DNA from: Siphonodentalium dalli
Taxonomy: Eukaryota > Mollusca > Scaphopoda > Gadilida > Siphonodentaliidae
DNA length: 64,000 bases
Reading direction: 5' to 3'
Assembly: GCA_032622095.1 (NCBI GenBank)
Contig: CP136069.1
Coordinates: forward strand, 201,918,690 to 201,982,689
Shown: positions 14,059 to 26,350 of the stretch, piece by piece
Layout of the letters: the number at the start of each line of letters is the position of its first letter
Position numbering within the stretch: the stretch's first letter is position 1
Program-made: the position numbers and the translations under genes
Notes under the pieces: model-generated
Told to the model about the DNA's origin: nothing
Database searches by the model: none
What the model saw: the letters and a program-made list of their open reading frames with translations, nothing else

Positions 14059-14686
14059 TCTACTATATATTTTGAGACTTCCGTGTGTATATATATATCC
14101 TTTATAGACTCGAAAACGGCTCGACCGATTGAGCCCAAACTTGCCAACTAAGGGTAAAAAGCCACGAGAAGTGCCATTGCACCGCTTCTGAGAACGCCCG
14201 AGCACTCCTTCGTCCTTCGCACTGCCAACGTCGTTGGAATTGATGGGTTAATGATCAAGGAGCGTTAGTATCTGAGATGTCGTTAAAGAGCGTTAAAATA
14301 CACGAGTATAAATACGGCTCAATCGACCGTCTCGGAAACTGGGGATATCGAGACTTAGGGCTTCCAAGGGACGGGGGGATATTTTCGTCGGGTCAGTTTG
14401 ACCGCATGAGGTGACCTTGACCTTGAAACGGGTACCCACAAATGATCTTGGGCGATATCTCGGTCGTCAGCGGTGACATCGACGTGAAATTGGTTATGTA
14501 TGGTCAACTCGGGACGAGGAATATTTTTGTCGGGTTATTTTGTCCGCCCAACATGACCTTGAAACGGGTACCCGCAAATGATAGCATGCTGTCGGCGTGC
14601 CTGTACAGGGTTACCTTGAAAAACTAAAATTAATGGATCGACCAAAGCCATGGGTCCATCCCGCCAGTGGCGGGCTAATATGCTAG
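14059..14686 (+). mobile_element. Non-autonomous Helitron-like element
   Basis: Begins TCTACTATATATTTTGAGAC after an A and ends with a hairpin (CCCGCCAGTGGCGGG) shortly before CTAG followed by T. 628 bp, no ORF. Related copies are at 33.18 and 33.93 kb. Confidence 0.78.
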
Positions 14687-14699
14687 TTCCGTATAAAAT

Positions 14700-14900
14700 A
14701 GAAACTCGTATGAGATCCTCTACATATGTCATAACGGGCAAGGTGACCCGGCGTTGCCATTGTTACTGTGAATGACATCACGGGCAAGGTGACCCGGCGT
14801 GTGAGATCATCTATATATGTCATCACTGGGAGGTGAGCCGGCGTGTGATATCCTCTATAGATGTCATCACGTGACCCGGTGTTGCCACTGTTACAGCGAA
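14700..14900. repeat. Short tandem copies of a GTGACCCGGCGT unit
   Basis: Three to four imperfect copies of a 45-60 bp block with ATGTCATCACGGGCAAGGTG and GACCCGGCGTGTGAG, just after the Helitron end. It resembles the 3' end of the other Helitron family. Confidence 0.6.
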
Positions 14901-14965
14901 TGACGTAGAACTGTAAGGTGTGGACATTTAATGTAAATAGAGAATACTTTTATAAACCGTTATTC

Positions 14966-16212
14966 GTATACGCATTGATCACCTTGTCGGAATGATTACT
15001 ATTCGTTGATCACCTTGTCGGAATGATTACTATTCATTGTCGAAATGATTACTATTCATTGTCGAAATGATTACTATGCATTGATCACATTATCGGAATG
15101 ATTACTATTCATTGACCCCCTTATCGGAATGATTACTATTCATTGATCACATTATCGGAATGATTACTATTCATTGATCACCTTGTCGGAATGATTACTA
15201 TTCATTGTCGAAATGATTACTATGCATTGATCACCTTATCGGAATGATTACTATGCATTGATCACATTATCGGAATGATTACTATTCATTGATCACATTA
15301 TCGGAATGATTACTATTCATTGATCACATTGTCGGAATCAGTATATATTCATTTATCACCTTATCGGAATGATTACTATTAATTGATCACATTATCGGAA
15401 TGATTACTATTCATTGATCACATTGTCGGAATCAGTATATATTCATTTATCACCTTATCGGAATGATTACTATTCATTGATCACATTGTCGGAATGATTA
15501 CTATTCATTTATCACCTTATCGGAATGATTACTATTCATTTATCACCTTATAGGAATGATTACTATTCATTTATCACCTTATCGGAATGATTACTATTCA
15601 TTATCGGAATGATTACTGTTCATTGATCACCTTATCGGAATGATTACTATTCATTGAACACCTTATCGGAATGATTACTATTCATTGATCACATTGTCGG
15701 AATCAGTATATATTCATTTATCACCTTATCGGAATGATTACTATTCATTGATCACATTGTCGGAATGATTACTATTCATTGAACACCTTATCGGAATGAT
15801 TATTATTCATTTATCACCTTATCGGAATGATTACTATTCATTGAACACCTTATCGGAATGATTACTATTCATTTATCACCTTATCGGAATGATTACTATG
15901 CATTGATCACATTATCGGAATGATTACTATTCATTGATCACATTGTCGGAATCAGTATATATTCATTTATCACCTTATCGGAATGATTACTATTCATTTA
16001 TCACCTTATCGGAATGATTACTATTCATTTATCACCTTATCGGAATGATTTCTATTCATTTATCACCTTATCGGAATGATTACTATTCATTTATCACCTT
16101 ATCGGAATGATTTCTATTCATTTATCACCTTATCGGAATGATTACTATTCATTGATCACCTTATCGGAATGATTTCTATTCATTTATCACCTTATCGGAA
16201 TGATTACTATTC
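14966..16212. repeat. Satellite array, about 31-bp unit, roughly 40 copies
   Basis: The unit contains ATCGGAATGATTACTATTCA with a variable linker (TTGATCACCT, TTTATCACCT, TTGAACACCT, or none). A variant unit (TTGTCGGAATCAGTATATAT) recurs at about 15330, 15425, 15690 and 15945, suggesting higher-order copying. Confidence 0.95.
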
Positions 16213-16715
16213 GTTTATCGCGATTAATTTTTCCCGAGTAAAGTAGTAACTATTTGCAAAAAGGGCGTATAATCGACGCGGTTGAAATTATTAGATGATT
16301 CTCACATTCTTCCGGATTGGAGAATGTACATGTATGAGCAGTCACCAGCAAGCTGTTTCGATTAACTAAATTGACACTATGGAAAATACTGATTTTAGTC
16401 AATTTAACTCATTTAAAACGATGCTATTCGGGCGCAAGGAGGGGACTGAATTTGATCGGCCACGTCCATTCGGCTGTTTAAAATTCCGTTCAGAAGTTCA
16501 CCGTGTGCCGTTCAACAGACTCGTCAAAATAGTCCGACCCACCAATGTGTGTTTTGTCGTATTATATATTTCTTCTTTCTTTTCGGCGGAATATGGTGTT
16601 CTGGGGTGACATGTGTTTGGTGTGCGGGAATATACCGCCCCATGCATACTATCCTTATAAGGATGTTTTGCCAATTAAACTTATCTTATTCTGTTACCCG
16701 GAAAAGTCACACCAG

Positions 16716-17335
16716 ATACAGACCAATGTTACTCTGTAGTAATACAAAACTATTAGTTAAAAGGCCTCAGTGGTAAAGGGTATGTGGCATGCCACACCAG
16801 CCGTTGAAGCATGCCATAGGCTCTTTGAAAAGCTAAAATCCTAACATTGCCAAAGGGTAATAACACTATAAAGAATGTACATTTACGAAAAAACGGCGAT
16901 TTGTATGAGAAATTACAACACCACAATAGATCAACTCTGGTGAAATATAAATCAAATTCTTCTATAGGGTGGGTGGGCCTGGGGAGGTTTGGATTCGTCA
17001 TTTCGATGCTCTTTTAAACACTTCTTCAAATATTTCCGTTATTTCGTCAAAATCACTTCTTCAAATATCTCCGCTATTTAGTTAATAAAAATAGTTTCCT
17101 ATTTCTATAATTCGCGCTATATTTCGTCATTTCGATGCATTTTTTATTCCGCTATTTCGCTGTATTTTCCTATTCGCTTTTTCGTTGTATTTCATATTTC
17201 GATAATTCGCTATATTTGACATATTATGGGATATTGGCATGCCTCAACGGCTGGCGTGGCATTCCACATACCCTTTACCACTGATGCCTTTTAACTAATA
17301 GTTTTGTATTACTACAGAGTAACATTGGTCTGTAT
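16716..17335. mobile_element. Fold-back/MITE-like element with about 100-bp inverted ends
   Basis: 16716-16817 is inverted at 17234-17335 (ATACAGACCAATGTTACTC and its complement at the outer ends, GGCATGCC inside). The core (16818-17233) is AT-rich with a repeated TTTCG-type motif. No coding capacity. Confidence 0.8.
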
Positions 17336-17959
17336 CATGTGAACAGGCACGTATTACCCGGAACCTGTTCCCGTCGTTCGGTTCCTGTTCCTCGTTCCGT
17401 TCCTGTTACACGGAATAATTAATCCCACAATGAGGCACGGTGGTAGCGGTGGGTATGGTCACGGTGGAAATACCGATTTAATGGTAATTCATTATGTCCA
17501 TAACAGCTATTTGACATTAGGTAAAAGGTAAATGTAGGACGAGTGTTTCGTTTCGTAGTGTGGCGTACTTTTATATCAATTTAGATTTGTGTAACTCTAT
17601 ACTCGCTTATTAAAGACAAGGGCCAGACATCCGCATATTCTTATTTATGCAGACTATCTTTAATAACTACTACTTAACTTAACCGATGTGAAATCTAAAC
17701 ATATACTAAGTCATATGACACAGAGGTTAGTCAGCTTGTAGACTGGCCCCAAGGATTGACGTTTTGCAAACAAAATATATGATGTTCTAGCAGCTACTCC
17801 ATTGTATGCCGAAGTGTATGTTAAGTTAGTCCAGCAGGTTGGACACAAGCTCTCCATCAACGAAGTGACAGTCGGAAACAGTAAGAACATAATCCAGATA
17901 TTGGAAGTCAAACATTGCAGCGGTCAATATGATCTGGTGCACGCAAGCTCTATCGCCGT

Positions 17960-18111
17960 TTAGGAATGATCCTGTTTCGAAATAAATATGCCGATGAAGA
18001 CAAGGACGGCGATGGAGGTCATGACCCCGAAGACGCATGTCACCTGTACAGCTTTTCCGAACATTTGTGCTCGTCTGTGTCTGTAGTGGGCATGTGCGTT
18101 GTCAGAATGCA
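17960..18111 (-). CDS. Dispanin (CD225/IFITM-like) gene, last exon
   Basis: A 152-nt exon after a TTCTATTTGCAG acceptor. It finishes a codon begun in the previous exon and codes HSDNAHAHYRHRRAQMFGKA, then a second TM helix (FGVMTSIAVLVFIGIFI) and a stop. Dispanins have two membrane segments with a short conserved cytosolic loop of the type x-S-x-x-A-x-x-x-x-x-x-A-x-x-x-x-x-x-A, which this fits. From the ATG at 20253 the protein would be 166 residues, a normal family length. These proteins sit in plasma or endosomal membranes; no specific function can be assigned. Confidence 0.68.
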
Positions 18112-18176
18112 CTGCAAATAGAACAACACGATGGTTAACGGCTGGCATCCAGCATATATGTCGCTTTATATAACAA

Positions 18177-18724
18177 CAAGCTGGTGGACCCGACTTCGTC
18201 CGGGCTGTTTCCCCTCTGCTTTCATCCGGACAAAAGTACACATAGGTGTAAAATTTCGTTGAAATCCATACTTTACCAGATTTGACCTTGAGTTGACAAT
18301 TTTTAAGGTCAAGGTCAAGTCGGGGTCACGATTTGACCCGTCCAAAAGACTCCCGGGACAAAAGTAGCCCTAGGTATCAAATTTCGTCGATATATGTCCG
18401 TTTTACTCGATTAGACACTGAATTGACCATTTTGAAGGTCAAGATAAGGTCGGGGTTACGATTTGACCCGTCCAAAAATACTCCCCGGACAAAAGTATCC
18501 CTACGTATCAAATTTCGTCGAAATCCGTCCGTTTTACCAGATTTGACCTTGAATTGACCTTTTTGGAGGTCAAGGTCAGGTCATGGTCATGATTTGACCC
18601 GTCAAAAACACTCCCTGTACAAAATTACCCCTAGGTATCAAATTCGTCAAAATCCGTCTGGCAGTTTTCCCGGCCATATCTAACACACAGACAGACAGAC
18701 AGAAGTCCCAAAATATATATTAGA
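18177..18724 (-). mobile_element. Non-autonomous Helitron-like element in the dispanin intron
   Basis: Same family as 13038-13624: it begins TCTAATATATATTTTGGGAC on the minus strand and has the CCCGGACGAAGTCGGG hairpin near its end, with a mutated CTAG. Its inside contains three to four copies of a roughly 110-bp unit (GACCTTGAATTGACC...GGTCAAGGTCA). Confidence 0.72.
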
Positions 18725-19076
18725 TGGCTCCACTCTGACAGATTGAGCGACATGATTGTCCCTGGCACGACCTGTCAAAATGTGTTATTTCACTAAGATA
18801 ACCGACATTTTCAGTGTTGTAAAATTTGCCACATGTAATCTCTATCTATTTGCGTTATCATGTTGGTTTAATTATAATTACATGACATATCATCACGCCC
18901 CCATATATTGCAATGAAACATAAATCAGCGAGAAATATTTCAGCTCATTACAACCAATAATTATGCAGTCAGGTCCACACAGCAAATGGACAATCAACGA
19001 TAAAATAAACCACAATTGGGGTCAGCTGTGATCTGTTTATGCATGGCATAATAATTATCAAACTTTGATGTCTTTC

Positions 19077-19152
19077 TAATAGAAACTAATTATGATTGTG
19101 GAGTTATGAAACTTTCTAATAGAAACTAATTATGATTGTGGAGTTATGAAAA
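19077..19152. repeat. 40-bp tandem duplication
   Basis: AACTTTCTAATAGAAACTAA through GTGGAGTTATGA occurs twice in a row. Confidence 0.9.
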
Positions 19153-19599
19153 TGTAAATACATTCGTAAACAAATACTGCTTGGAATATATTGTCTATAT
19201 TCATCATGTCATATACTATATAGTTTACGCTTAAAATTTCTGACAATTCCTGACTCATTGATCGTTTTTAAATATTGTGTCGCATTAATGACATGTACCA
19301 CAGTTAAATAATGAATTCTTGGCAGCCTTTGATGAAATCAAATTTGAAATATAAAGAATTACATGTTCATGTATTGGCAAGTCTTCCATCTAGGCCTTAA
19401 TGGGATAAGGTTTCGATCTAAGTATTGGTTAGCACATTATGTACATGCATATAACTCACATACGACAGTGTTATTGCGTCTGATGGGGAAAGTGTATAAA
19501 ACTGCGTCATGTCATGCCAAATGCTTGCAGTTTACCGTCGTATTATCAGCTATGTGAAACGGACATATGAGAAATGGTCGAAACATTGGGCACATGAGT

Positions 19600-19876
19600 A
19601 CCTTTCATGAAGGGAGCTGCGCTGGTGCAGTATTAAAAATTATGTGTCAGTGCATTATCTTATATATGCGAGTCTCCCATAGGGATCCTCGCTTATATAC
19701 TGTAATGCAATGGCTTATACTATATATGCGAATATTAGGTCAAATTATCCCATTTTATATGCAAATTATCCCATTTTATATGCGAGGCTCCCTGTGGGAG
19801 ACTTGAATATATAAGAGAATGCATTGGCACAAAGTTTTCGCAAAATCCCAAGAAGCTCCAGTTATGGAAGGGTTAA
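19600..19876. mobile_element. Degraded relative of the 51.8-kb TTAA MITE
   Basis: Shares TTATATATGCGAG(T/G)CTCCC and AGAGAATGCATTGGCAC with the palindromic arms of the MITE at 51.8-52.2 kb, and ends AAGGGTTAA. It lies in the dispanin intron. Its left end is unclear. Confidence 0.55.
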
Positions 19877-19904
19877 ATTGTGACCATTTGTATATGAAAC
19901 TTAC

Positions 19905-20337
19905 TTGCGAGGACCAGGGCCGTCACTCCGAACAGGGGGTTAAACAATGTAGTGCATAACGCTAACCACATGTAGCTATGCGTTGTGGATTCCTTCCCGC
20001 TGGGGGTTCTCATGAAGACATTCTTTCTGTTGTGCGAATCATTCTCGAACACACCAGTCTCGTCACATGACCCTATCCGAACTCTACTATCATCGATTTC
20101 AAACACAGTGACGTTGTTAACTCTGATTGTGATCATGTGACTTCTACCAGTGTTAGTTGCCCTTTTCAGTGATGGACTTCTCGGATCCTGGCCGGCTCTA
20201 ATTGGAGTAGATTCACAACTTTCTATCACGTGATCTTCTGGTGGGCTGAACATTGTTCCGGTTCCTATGCCTTTGTCTTCAAATGGGGCTCTGATTGTAC
20301 TTTTACCGCGCTGTTTTATACGGTCACCAGACTGGCA
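19905..20337 (-). CDS. Dispanin (CD225/IFITM-like) gene, first visible exon
   Basis: A 433-nt open exon. It codes a polar N-terminal region (MFSPPEDHVIES from the ATG at 20253) and then the first CD225 helix, SYMWLALCTTLFNPLFGVTALVLA, whose W-L-A..LFNP..G..AL pattern is the CD225 signature. The donor is CGCAA|GTAAGT (phase 1), joining 18111 in frame across a 1.8-kb intron. The frame stays open upstream of the ATG to a good acceptor (TTCTTTTTCAAGTACTATAG, just before 20337), so either the ATG at 20253 is the start or an unseen 5' exon exists. The intron holds a Helitron-like element and a TTAA-type MITE relic. Confidence 0.65.
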
Positions 20338-21431
20338 CTATAGTACTTGAAAAAGAACTAAAATACGCACAATGCACGTACGCCCCCAGTGAATTCATGC
20401 ATTTATTACGAAATTAGAACTGAGAATATAGACCATCATATTCTTTGTAAGTTTCGGAAAACATATTAGTCCGCTTGTAAAGATGATTTTTCACGTAGAA
20501 AACTTCCGGTCAACTCTAAAGAGTTGTTTGCTATGAATATGGGCCGGACATATTTCCGCGTGTTTCAGAACTTCTATTGCGAAAGTGAACAATTATGCAC
20601 GTATATCCTGTTTAAATCAGTTTATAAATCATCACTGCACTACACTTTTTATCGACACATACAATTAGAATTATAGTCGGTAGATCCGTGAGGAACGAAA
20701 TACGACGTGGTTGAATCTCACGATGGATATTACAATCTCGGAGCGGGTGGTTCCGGCTTTACTTGTGTGGTGAATTCCAACTTACTCGGATCCAAACGTA
20801 GCTAATGTTATCAATATCCATTCGAATTGTGAATAGTAACTGTATGGAGATTTAAGGCATTAATCCAATAGCGCTTCCGTGAAGTATACTGTGAAGTTGG
20901 GATCTGAGTTGATAGGAAGTTTGCTAAATGATCCCTGGCAATACGACTCATGTGTCATAGTGAGGTCTTATTGTGCGTGGGTCGTATAATATTGTTATCG
21001 TCTTTAACATTTTGTCCAAGTCAAAATGGTTTTATCATATCATTTGGTTGGTCGTGAATTAGTTAATATCAATATCGATTTCCACCAGTGATGTGCCACC
21101 GCGACTTCATGAAAATAACATCGTCTCCCCAAGATGTTTAAATTAGCCCCTTTTAACTCATTATCTGGTTCTATGAAGTACAAAGTGAATTTTCTCCCAT
21201 GTCCTCGCCGTACATCGGAGAGTTGTAAATTGTAAACAAAAGTAATTTCATATCTGGGTTGCTATAGCAGCTACCGACGACCGGCTGATTCATGTGACAT
21301 TCCCGCTTTGCAGAAGATGATTTTGACCATTCAATGTTCACAATTTAAGACAAACTTAAAGCAAGCGCGATAACCCAATACACATTGTCACGCACATCGG
21401 GAGCTGCGACGGCATAACTGTTATTAGTTTA

Positions 21432-21960
21432 CACACGCCAGTACGGTGACATCAGTACGGTGACATCAGTCGGTGACATCAGTACGGTGACATCAGTACC
21501 AGTACGGTCACATCAGTACGGTCACATCAGTACGGTAACATCGGTACGGTTGTTGTGTTTATGGACCTGGTGTAGTAATATAAGACCGGAACTTCCGGAT
21601 GTGACGGAGAAACCGGTGCTCAAAAAGGAAGCCACCGGTTCACGGAGATTCAGAACACTACGAGACTTCACTACGAGACTTCACTACAACCAGAATTATA
21701 TTTATTGCTGTTATTGATCTTCAATCTATTGCCATCTGATGTTATTTCTACATGTACCCTTTGTGAGTATGATTATTATGATATATTATAGTGTAAGCTA
21801 GTAATATGTAGCGCCTAATTTTTACAATACGGTGACATCAGTACGGTGACAATAGTGCGTGCGGAGACATCAGTGCGTGCGGTGACATCAGTGCGGTGAC
21901 ATTAGTGCGTGCTGAGACATCAGTGCGTGCGGTGACATCAGCACGGTGACATCGTTTGTT
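21432..21960. repeat. Two clusters of a 14-bp GTACGGTGACATCA repeat
   Basis: Eight or so copies at 21441-21550 and nine at 21828-21955 (with a GTGCGTGC variant), separated by about 280 bp of unique sequence. The open frame at 21460-21717 spans the first cluster and is not supported as a gene. Confidence 0.85.
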
Positions 21961-24480
21961 TAAAGGCTCACTTAATGTTATAATCCGCAGATCAAATTAT
22001 ATACCAGTTCAAAGAGGAATCTCCATAACTTATCAGGTTGAACAAATTGTGAATATGTTGTTTTTGCTCCGTGCTTAAATTCAATCTGGTATGTACTGCC
22101 AGTCTATTATTACCAATGTAAGGGGACTAACTGTACACCGTAGGTGTGAATCATGATGCAATATGCAGGGGGGGGGGGTCTGCAAAAAAAATCCGTATAT
22201 AGGGCCGGGGTGGGTGGGTGGTCCAGAGGCGGAAAAAATGGTGCTTGTAATTTGTTTCCAAAATGGTTTTTTTTTCAAACAATTTACAAGTACTGACCAT
22301 GTACTGTTGTTTGTAAGCATGTTAGTACCATGCTTGTTGGTATAGGGCTATATAGGCAGCTAAAGTGACTCTTTAGCCTCAGATTTAGCAATATTCTGGA
22401 TTTCACAGTATCCCGGACCACTTCATAGTGGACCACCGTATTAACGTTCAGGAAACTTATGATCAACGGAAGAAATATTTAGTAACAAAATTAATATATT
22501 ACCCAGTTGTATTATCTGAATAAAAGTAATAAAACAAAAATTGGATACTACATGGTGAATACTACATGGTGAATACTCAATGATGACTACTAGTGGATAT
22601 AATTAACCTGATTGTTGCATAACATGAAATTGAAAAGGGTATCTCATATATTTCTAATGTCTGAAATACTGTCTTGTTCTGGCATGTAATCAAATTCATT
22701 CCTTCTGGTTATTTCTCATCTTGAATGATTGCAAGTAATGTTAATTTGCAACAATTATCCAAATAAAACTGAATTGGTTATGATGAATGACATTACTGTT
22801 TAATGCTCAGACAATCCCAAATGAAGGTGACGCTATTCTCATTGAATTTCCGAACTTCATCTGGGAGCTTTACTGCTCAACAAGACGAAACTAAAATACT
22901 AATTGTATACTGTTATCACTTACAAATAGATGAACGGAAATAATGTGATGCATTCAGATGCATTGAGAAATGACATTCAATTTTTCATTCTGGTCTATCA
23001 CCATACCAAACCACATCAAAATTTGACAACCGACACTTAACTTATATTGCAAAAACTTTGTATGGACTGAATTTCATAAAGCCAAGGGCCCATAACTCTG
23101 GTAGGCATTGGTGGTCACAACCCGCGATATTATGCATATTCGCCCCCCATTTCTGGTCCATCACCATGCCATAGGGCATCAAATATGACAACTGACTCTT
23201 GAGTTAAAATTAAAAATGTTTGTACGGACAGACGGCTCGAGATGTCAACTATATACCCGCCGACTAATATCGGGCAGTATAATAACCATATATCTATGTG
23301 TATACCTAACCAAAAAACAATTTCCATCCCCACCCCATCCCGTTGGATAAGACTAAAGAGTCCTGTAACGATTTTATCATGCTTTCCATGTGAGCATTTT
23401 AACTACTTGTACGAAATTCAGTAATCTGGCAAGTTAAATGTGCCGTCAGTGGCCAATTAACTTATGTATTGTCAGTGTGACGCACCATGGGCGTTAAAAG
23501 TCAACGCATTGAGTCAACAGCTAATCACCAGAAGTATGACAACAAATTGAGTTTGATCATTAATTTATGAGTCTTTAGAATTCCTCAAATATATCACATG
23601 CAGGTTTTGGTACATAGTATTATGTCTTTAAATTCTCAGAACATGATTTCCGACAGATTTCCCTTTTATTGGGTCCATAATTCACCGAAAATATCCCCGA
23701 GGCGGCAGAGTTCCAAGAAAAACAAGATGGCGTCAATCGACCCCATATGAATCCATATACCCCCTGGGGTTTTCAATATGGGGTTGATGTCAATCAAGGT
23801 GAGGCTAATGTGCCCACATCTCCTGTCAGCAGATGTACGTTCTTATTGGTCAATCTGACATTCTAGCATGATAACATGTGATATGGGCATTCGAAAATTA
23901 AGTGGACTTTATCCTCTTCGTGGCATCATGGCAACACGAAGCACAACATCAGTAGATTGATATTAATTTATCCCATCAAAAAGCACATACTAATACGGAT
24001 TGGAAGTTACCATTAACTCCCGCCTCGTGGTTGCTTACGCATGGAATTTTTTATCGATATATAACAAAAACACAAATACGCTCACAATGGGCCTATTTCA
24101 GCACCAGATGTACATCTTTATGGATGTGTTTTCACTGGCACGTGCCATCCAACAAATTAATTGGTATAAGTCCGATATGGGAGTTTATCAGAACCAAATA
24201 TTTAAGTCCAATATGAACATATTTGACCAATGATATGTCGAAGTAGCATAATAATATGATCAGAGTAGAATATATGTCTGCAATGTGCGCGACAATACTG
24301 TTTCGCACACTTCGCAGTTTAATGATTGTCGCAAAGTCGCCTCGTCACTGATCGGCGTACGTTGAACTTGTGTGCGGTTATATCACCCCGTGATTTCCCG
24401 CCAGTAATATCGCTATATATAGCAACACAAGCTAGAAGTTTATCTGATTTACAATCTAAACCTCCCCATCATTACACGAA
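21960..24480. other. No gene recognised; intergenic
   Basis: AT-rich sequence between the dispanin and SGLT genes. It includes a G-run at 22168-22177 and a small inverted pair (CAATCGACCCCATATGAA and its near complement) at 23733-23800. No exon found. Confidence 0.4.
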
Positions 24481-24489
24481 GGACGCACT

Positions 24490-25495
24490 CAGGTCTATGG
24501 AGGGAGCTAAATGATTACGTACTCAGGACCATGGAGGGAGCTAAATGGTTACGTACCCAGGACCATGGAGGGAGCTAAATGGTTACGTACTCAGGACTAT
24601 GGAGGGAGCTAAATGGTTACGTACTCAGGACCATGGAGGGAGCAAAATGGTTACGTACTCAGGACCATGGAGGGAGCTAAATGGTTACGTAATCAGGACC
24701 ATGGAGGGAGCTAAATGACGTACTCAGGACCATGGATGGAGCTAAATGACGTACTCAGGACCATGGATGGAGCTAAATGCCGTACTCAAGGCCATGGCGG
24801 GGGCTAAATGACGTAATCAGGACCATGGAGGGAGCTAAATGACGTACTCAGGACAACGGAGGGAGCTAAATGACGTACTCGGGACCATGGATGTAGCTAA
24901 ATGACGTACTCAAGGCCATGGGTGGGGCTAAATGACGTAATCAGGACCATGGAGGGAGCTAAATGACGTATTCAGGACCATGGAGGGGCTAAATGACGTA
25001 TTCAAAGCCATGGAGGGGGGGGCAAATGACGTATTCAGGACCATGTATGGGGCTAAATAACGTACTCAGGACCATGAAGGGAGCTAATGACGTACTCAAT
25101 GCCATGAGGGAGCTAAATAACGTACTCGGGACCATGGAGGGAGCTAAATGACGTACGCAGGACCATGGAGGGAGCTAAATGACGTACTCGGGACCATTGA
25201 GGGAGCTAAATGACGTACCAATGACCATGGAGGGAGCTAAATGGTTACGTACTCAGGACCATGGAGGGAGCTAAATGACGTACTCAGGACCATGGAGGGA
25301 GCTAAATAGTTACGTATTCAGGACCGTGGATGGATATATATAGTTACGTATGCAGGACCATTGAGGGAGCTAAATGACGTACTCAGGACCATGGAAAGAG
25401 CTAAATGACGTACCCAGGACCATGGAGGGAGCTAAATGGTTACGTACTCAGGACCATTGAGGGAGCTAAATGACGTACTCAGGACTATTGGATTT
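24490..25495. repeat. 30-34 bp minisatellite behind the SGLT stop codon
   Basis: About 30 copies of ACGTACTCAGGACCATGGAG plus GGAGCTAAATG, with or without a GTT insertion. It begins about 45 bp after the SGLT stop, so it may be part of the 3' UTR. Confidence 0.95.
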
Positions 25496-25538
25496 GATAA
25501 ATAAAAAATGTTATAACACCTTTAAGATATACACTAAA

Positions 25539-25747
25539 TTATTTATATAAAATGATGAGGAACGTAGCGATAGCTAACACAATGACGGCGTTAATGTTCA
25601 ATAATATTTTCGTGCTTCTTTTCTCCTTAATGGACGTCATTTTCTTCTGTAGCGCCAATGCTTCCTCCACAGATAGCTTTTCTCCACCACTCGAGTCCAT
25701 TCCACACACAACGGACAGGGCGTGTCGCCATCCGCCTGAAGGTTTTG
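25539..25747 (-). CDS. SGLT-like terminal exon l with stop
   Basis: A 209-nt final coding exon: GGWRHALSVVCGMD, then KLSVEEALALQKKMTS, then the last helix NINAVIVLAIATFLIILYK and a TAA. The order (xxFCGLxx, LSxEEExxxxKKLTD, NINAxxL helix) is the usual SLC5A C-terminus. The acceptor is ATTTTTCAG. No clear AATAAA was seen in the short AT-rich stretch (25496-25538) before the minisatellite that follows. Confidence 0.94.
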
Positions 25748-26259
25748 CTGAAAAATAAGATTGGTTAAACACTATATATTTGCCCTGGAATACAATTATG
25801 ATTTAACACAAACATTTTGATGATGAAAACATCAGCATACTAGACAACAATTAGAAAATAATAGAAACAGAGGATATGCATGTAGCTGCAAGCAGATGTC
25901 CGTTTTCGTTGAGTTATCTCCCCAATGTAATGTAATGTTCACTCAGGTTAAAGTTGCACGGTTATACTTGGTGTAAACAGTATGTTTACCACATTGGTCA
26001 TTACTACATGAACCGACTCTTCTTTCGTTGTATACACCCATGTATAATTACCGGTAATCAACGACCGTTGTATAACAGGACATAGCACCAGGTGTACTGA
26101 ACTGTACTGTTGCGTGGAAACGTGACAAGTTACTTCCGGGTTGTCGTCTGTTTACATTCCGTACTCTACGTACGCTAATCGATGTTTGTGATTATTGTTG
26201 ATTGATTTAGTTTGATCATATATGTCATTAACTTTAAGTCACTCAATACCTCAAAGTGT

Positions 26260-26350
26260 TCTATCTATCGGGTACTATCGGGTACTATCGGGTACTATCG
26301 GGGGTACTATCGGCTAATATCGGGTACTATCGGGTACTATCGGGTACTAT
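26260..26350. repeat. 10-bp repeat GGGTACTATC
   Basis: Eight to nine head-to-tail copies with one degenerate unit, in the last SGLT intron. Confidence 0.93.

Noticed and set aside
14966-16212. Regular short repeats that could suggest a CRISPR array
   Set aside because: Units abut without unique spacers and the context is eukaryotic; the same applies to the arrays at 24.5, 28.8 and 58.9 kb.
21460-21717. 85-codon frame
   Set aside because: Its first third is the 14-bp GTACGGTGACATCA repeat and the rest has no recognisable features.
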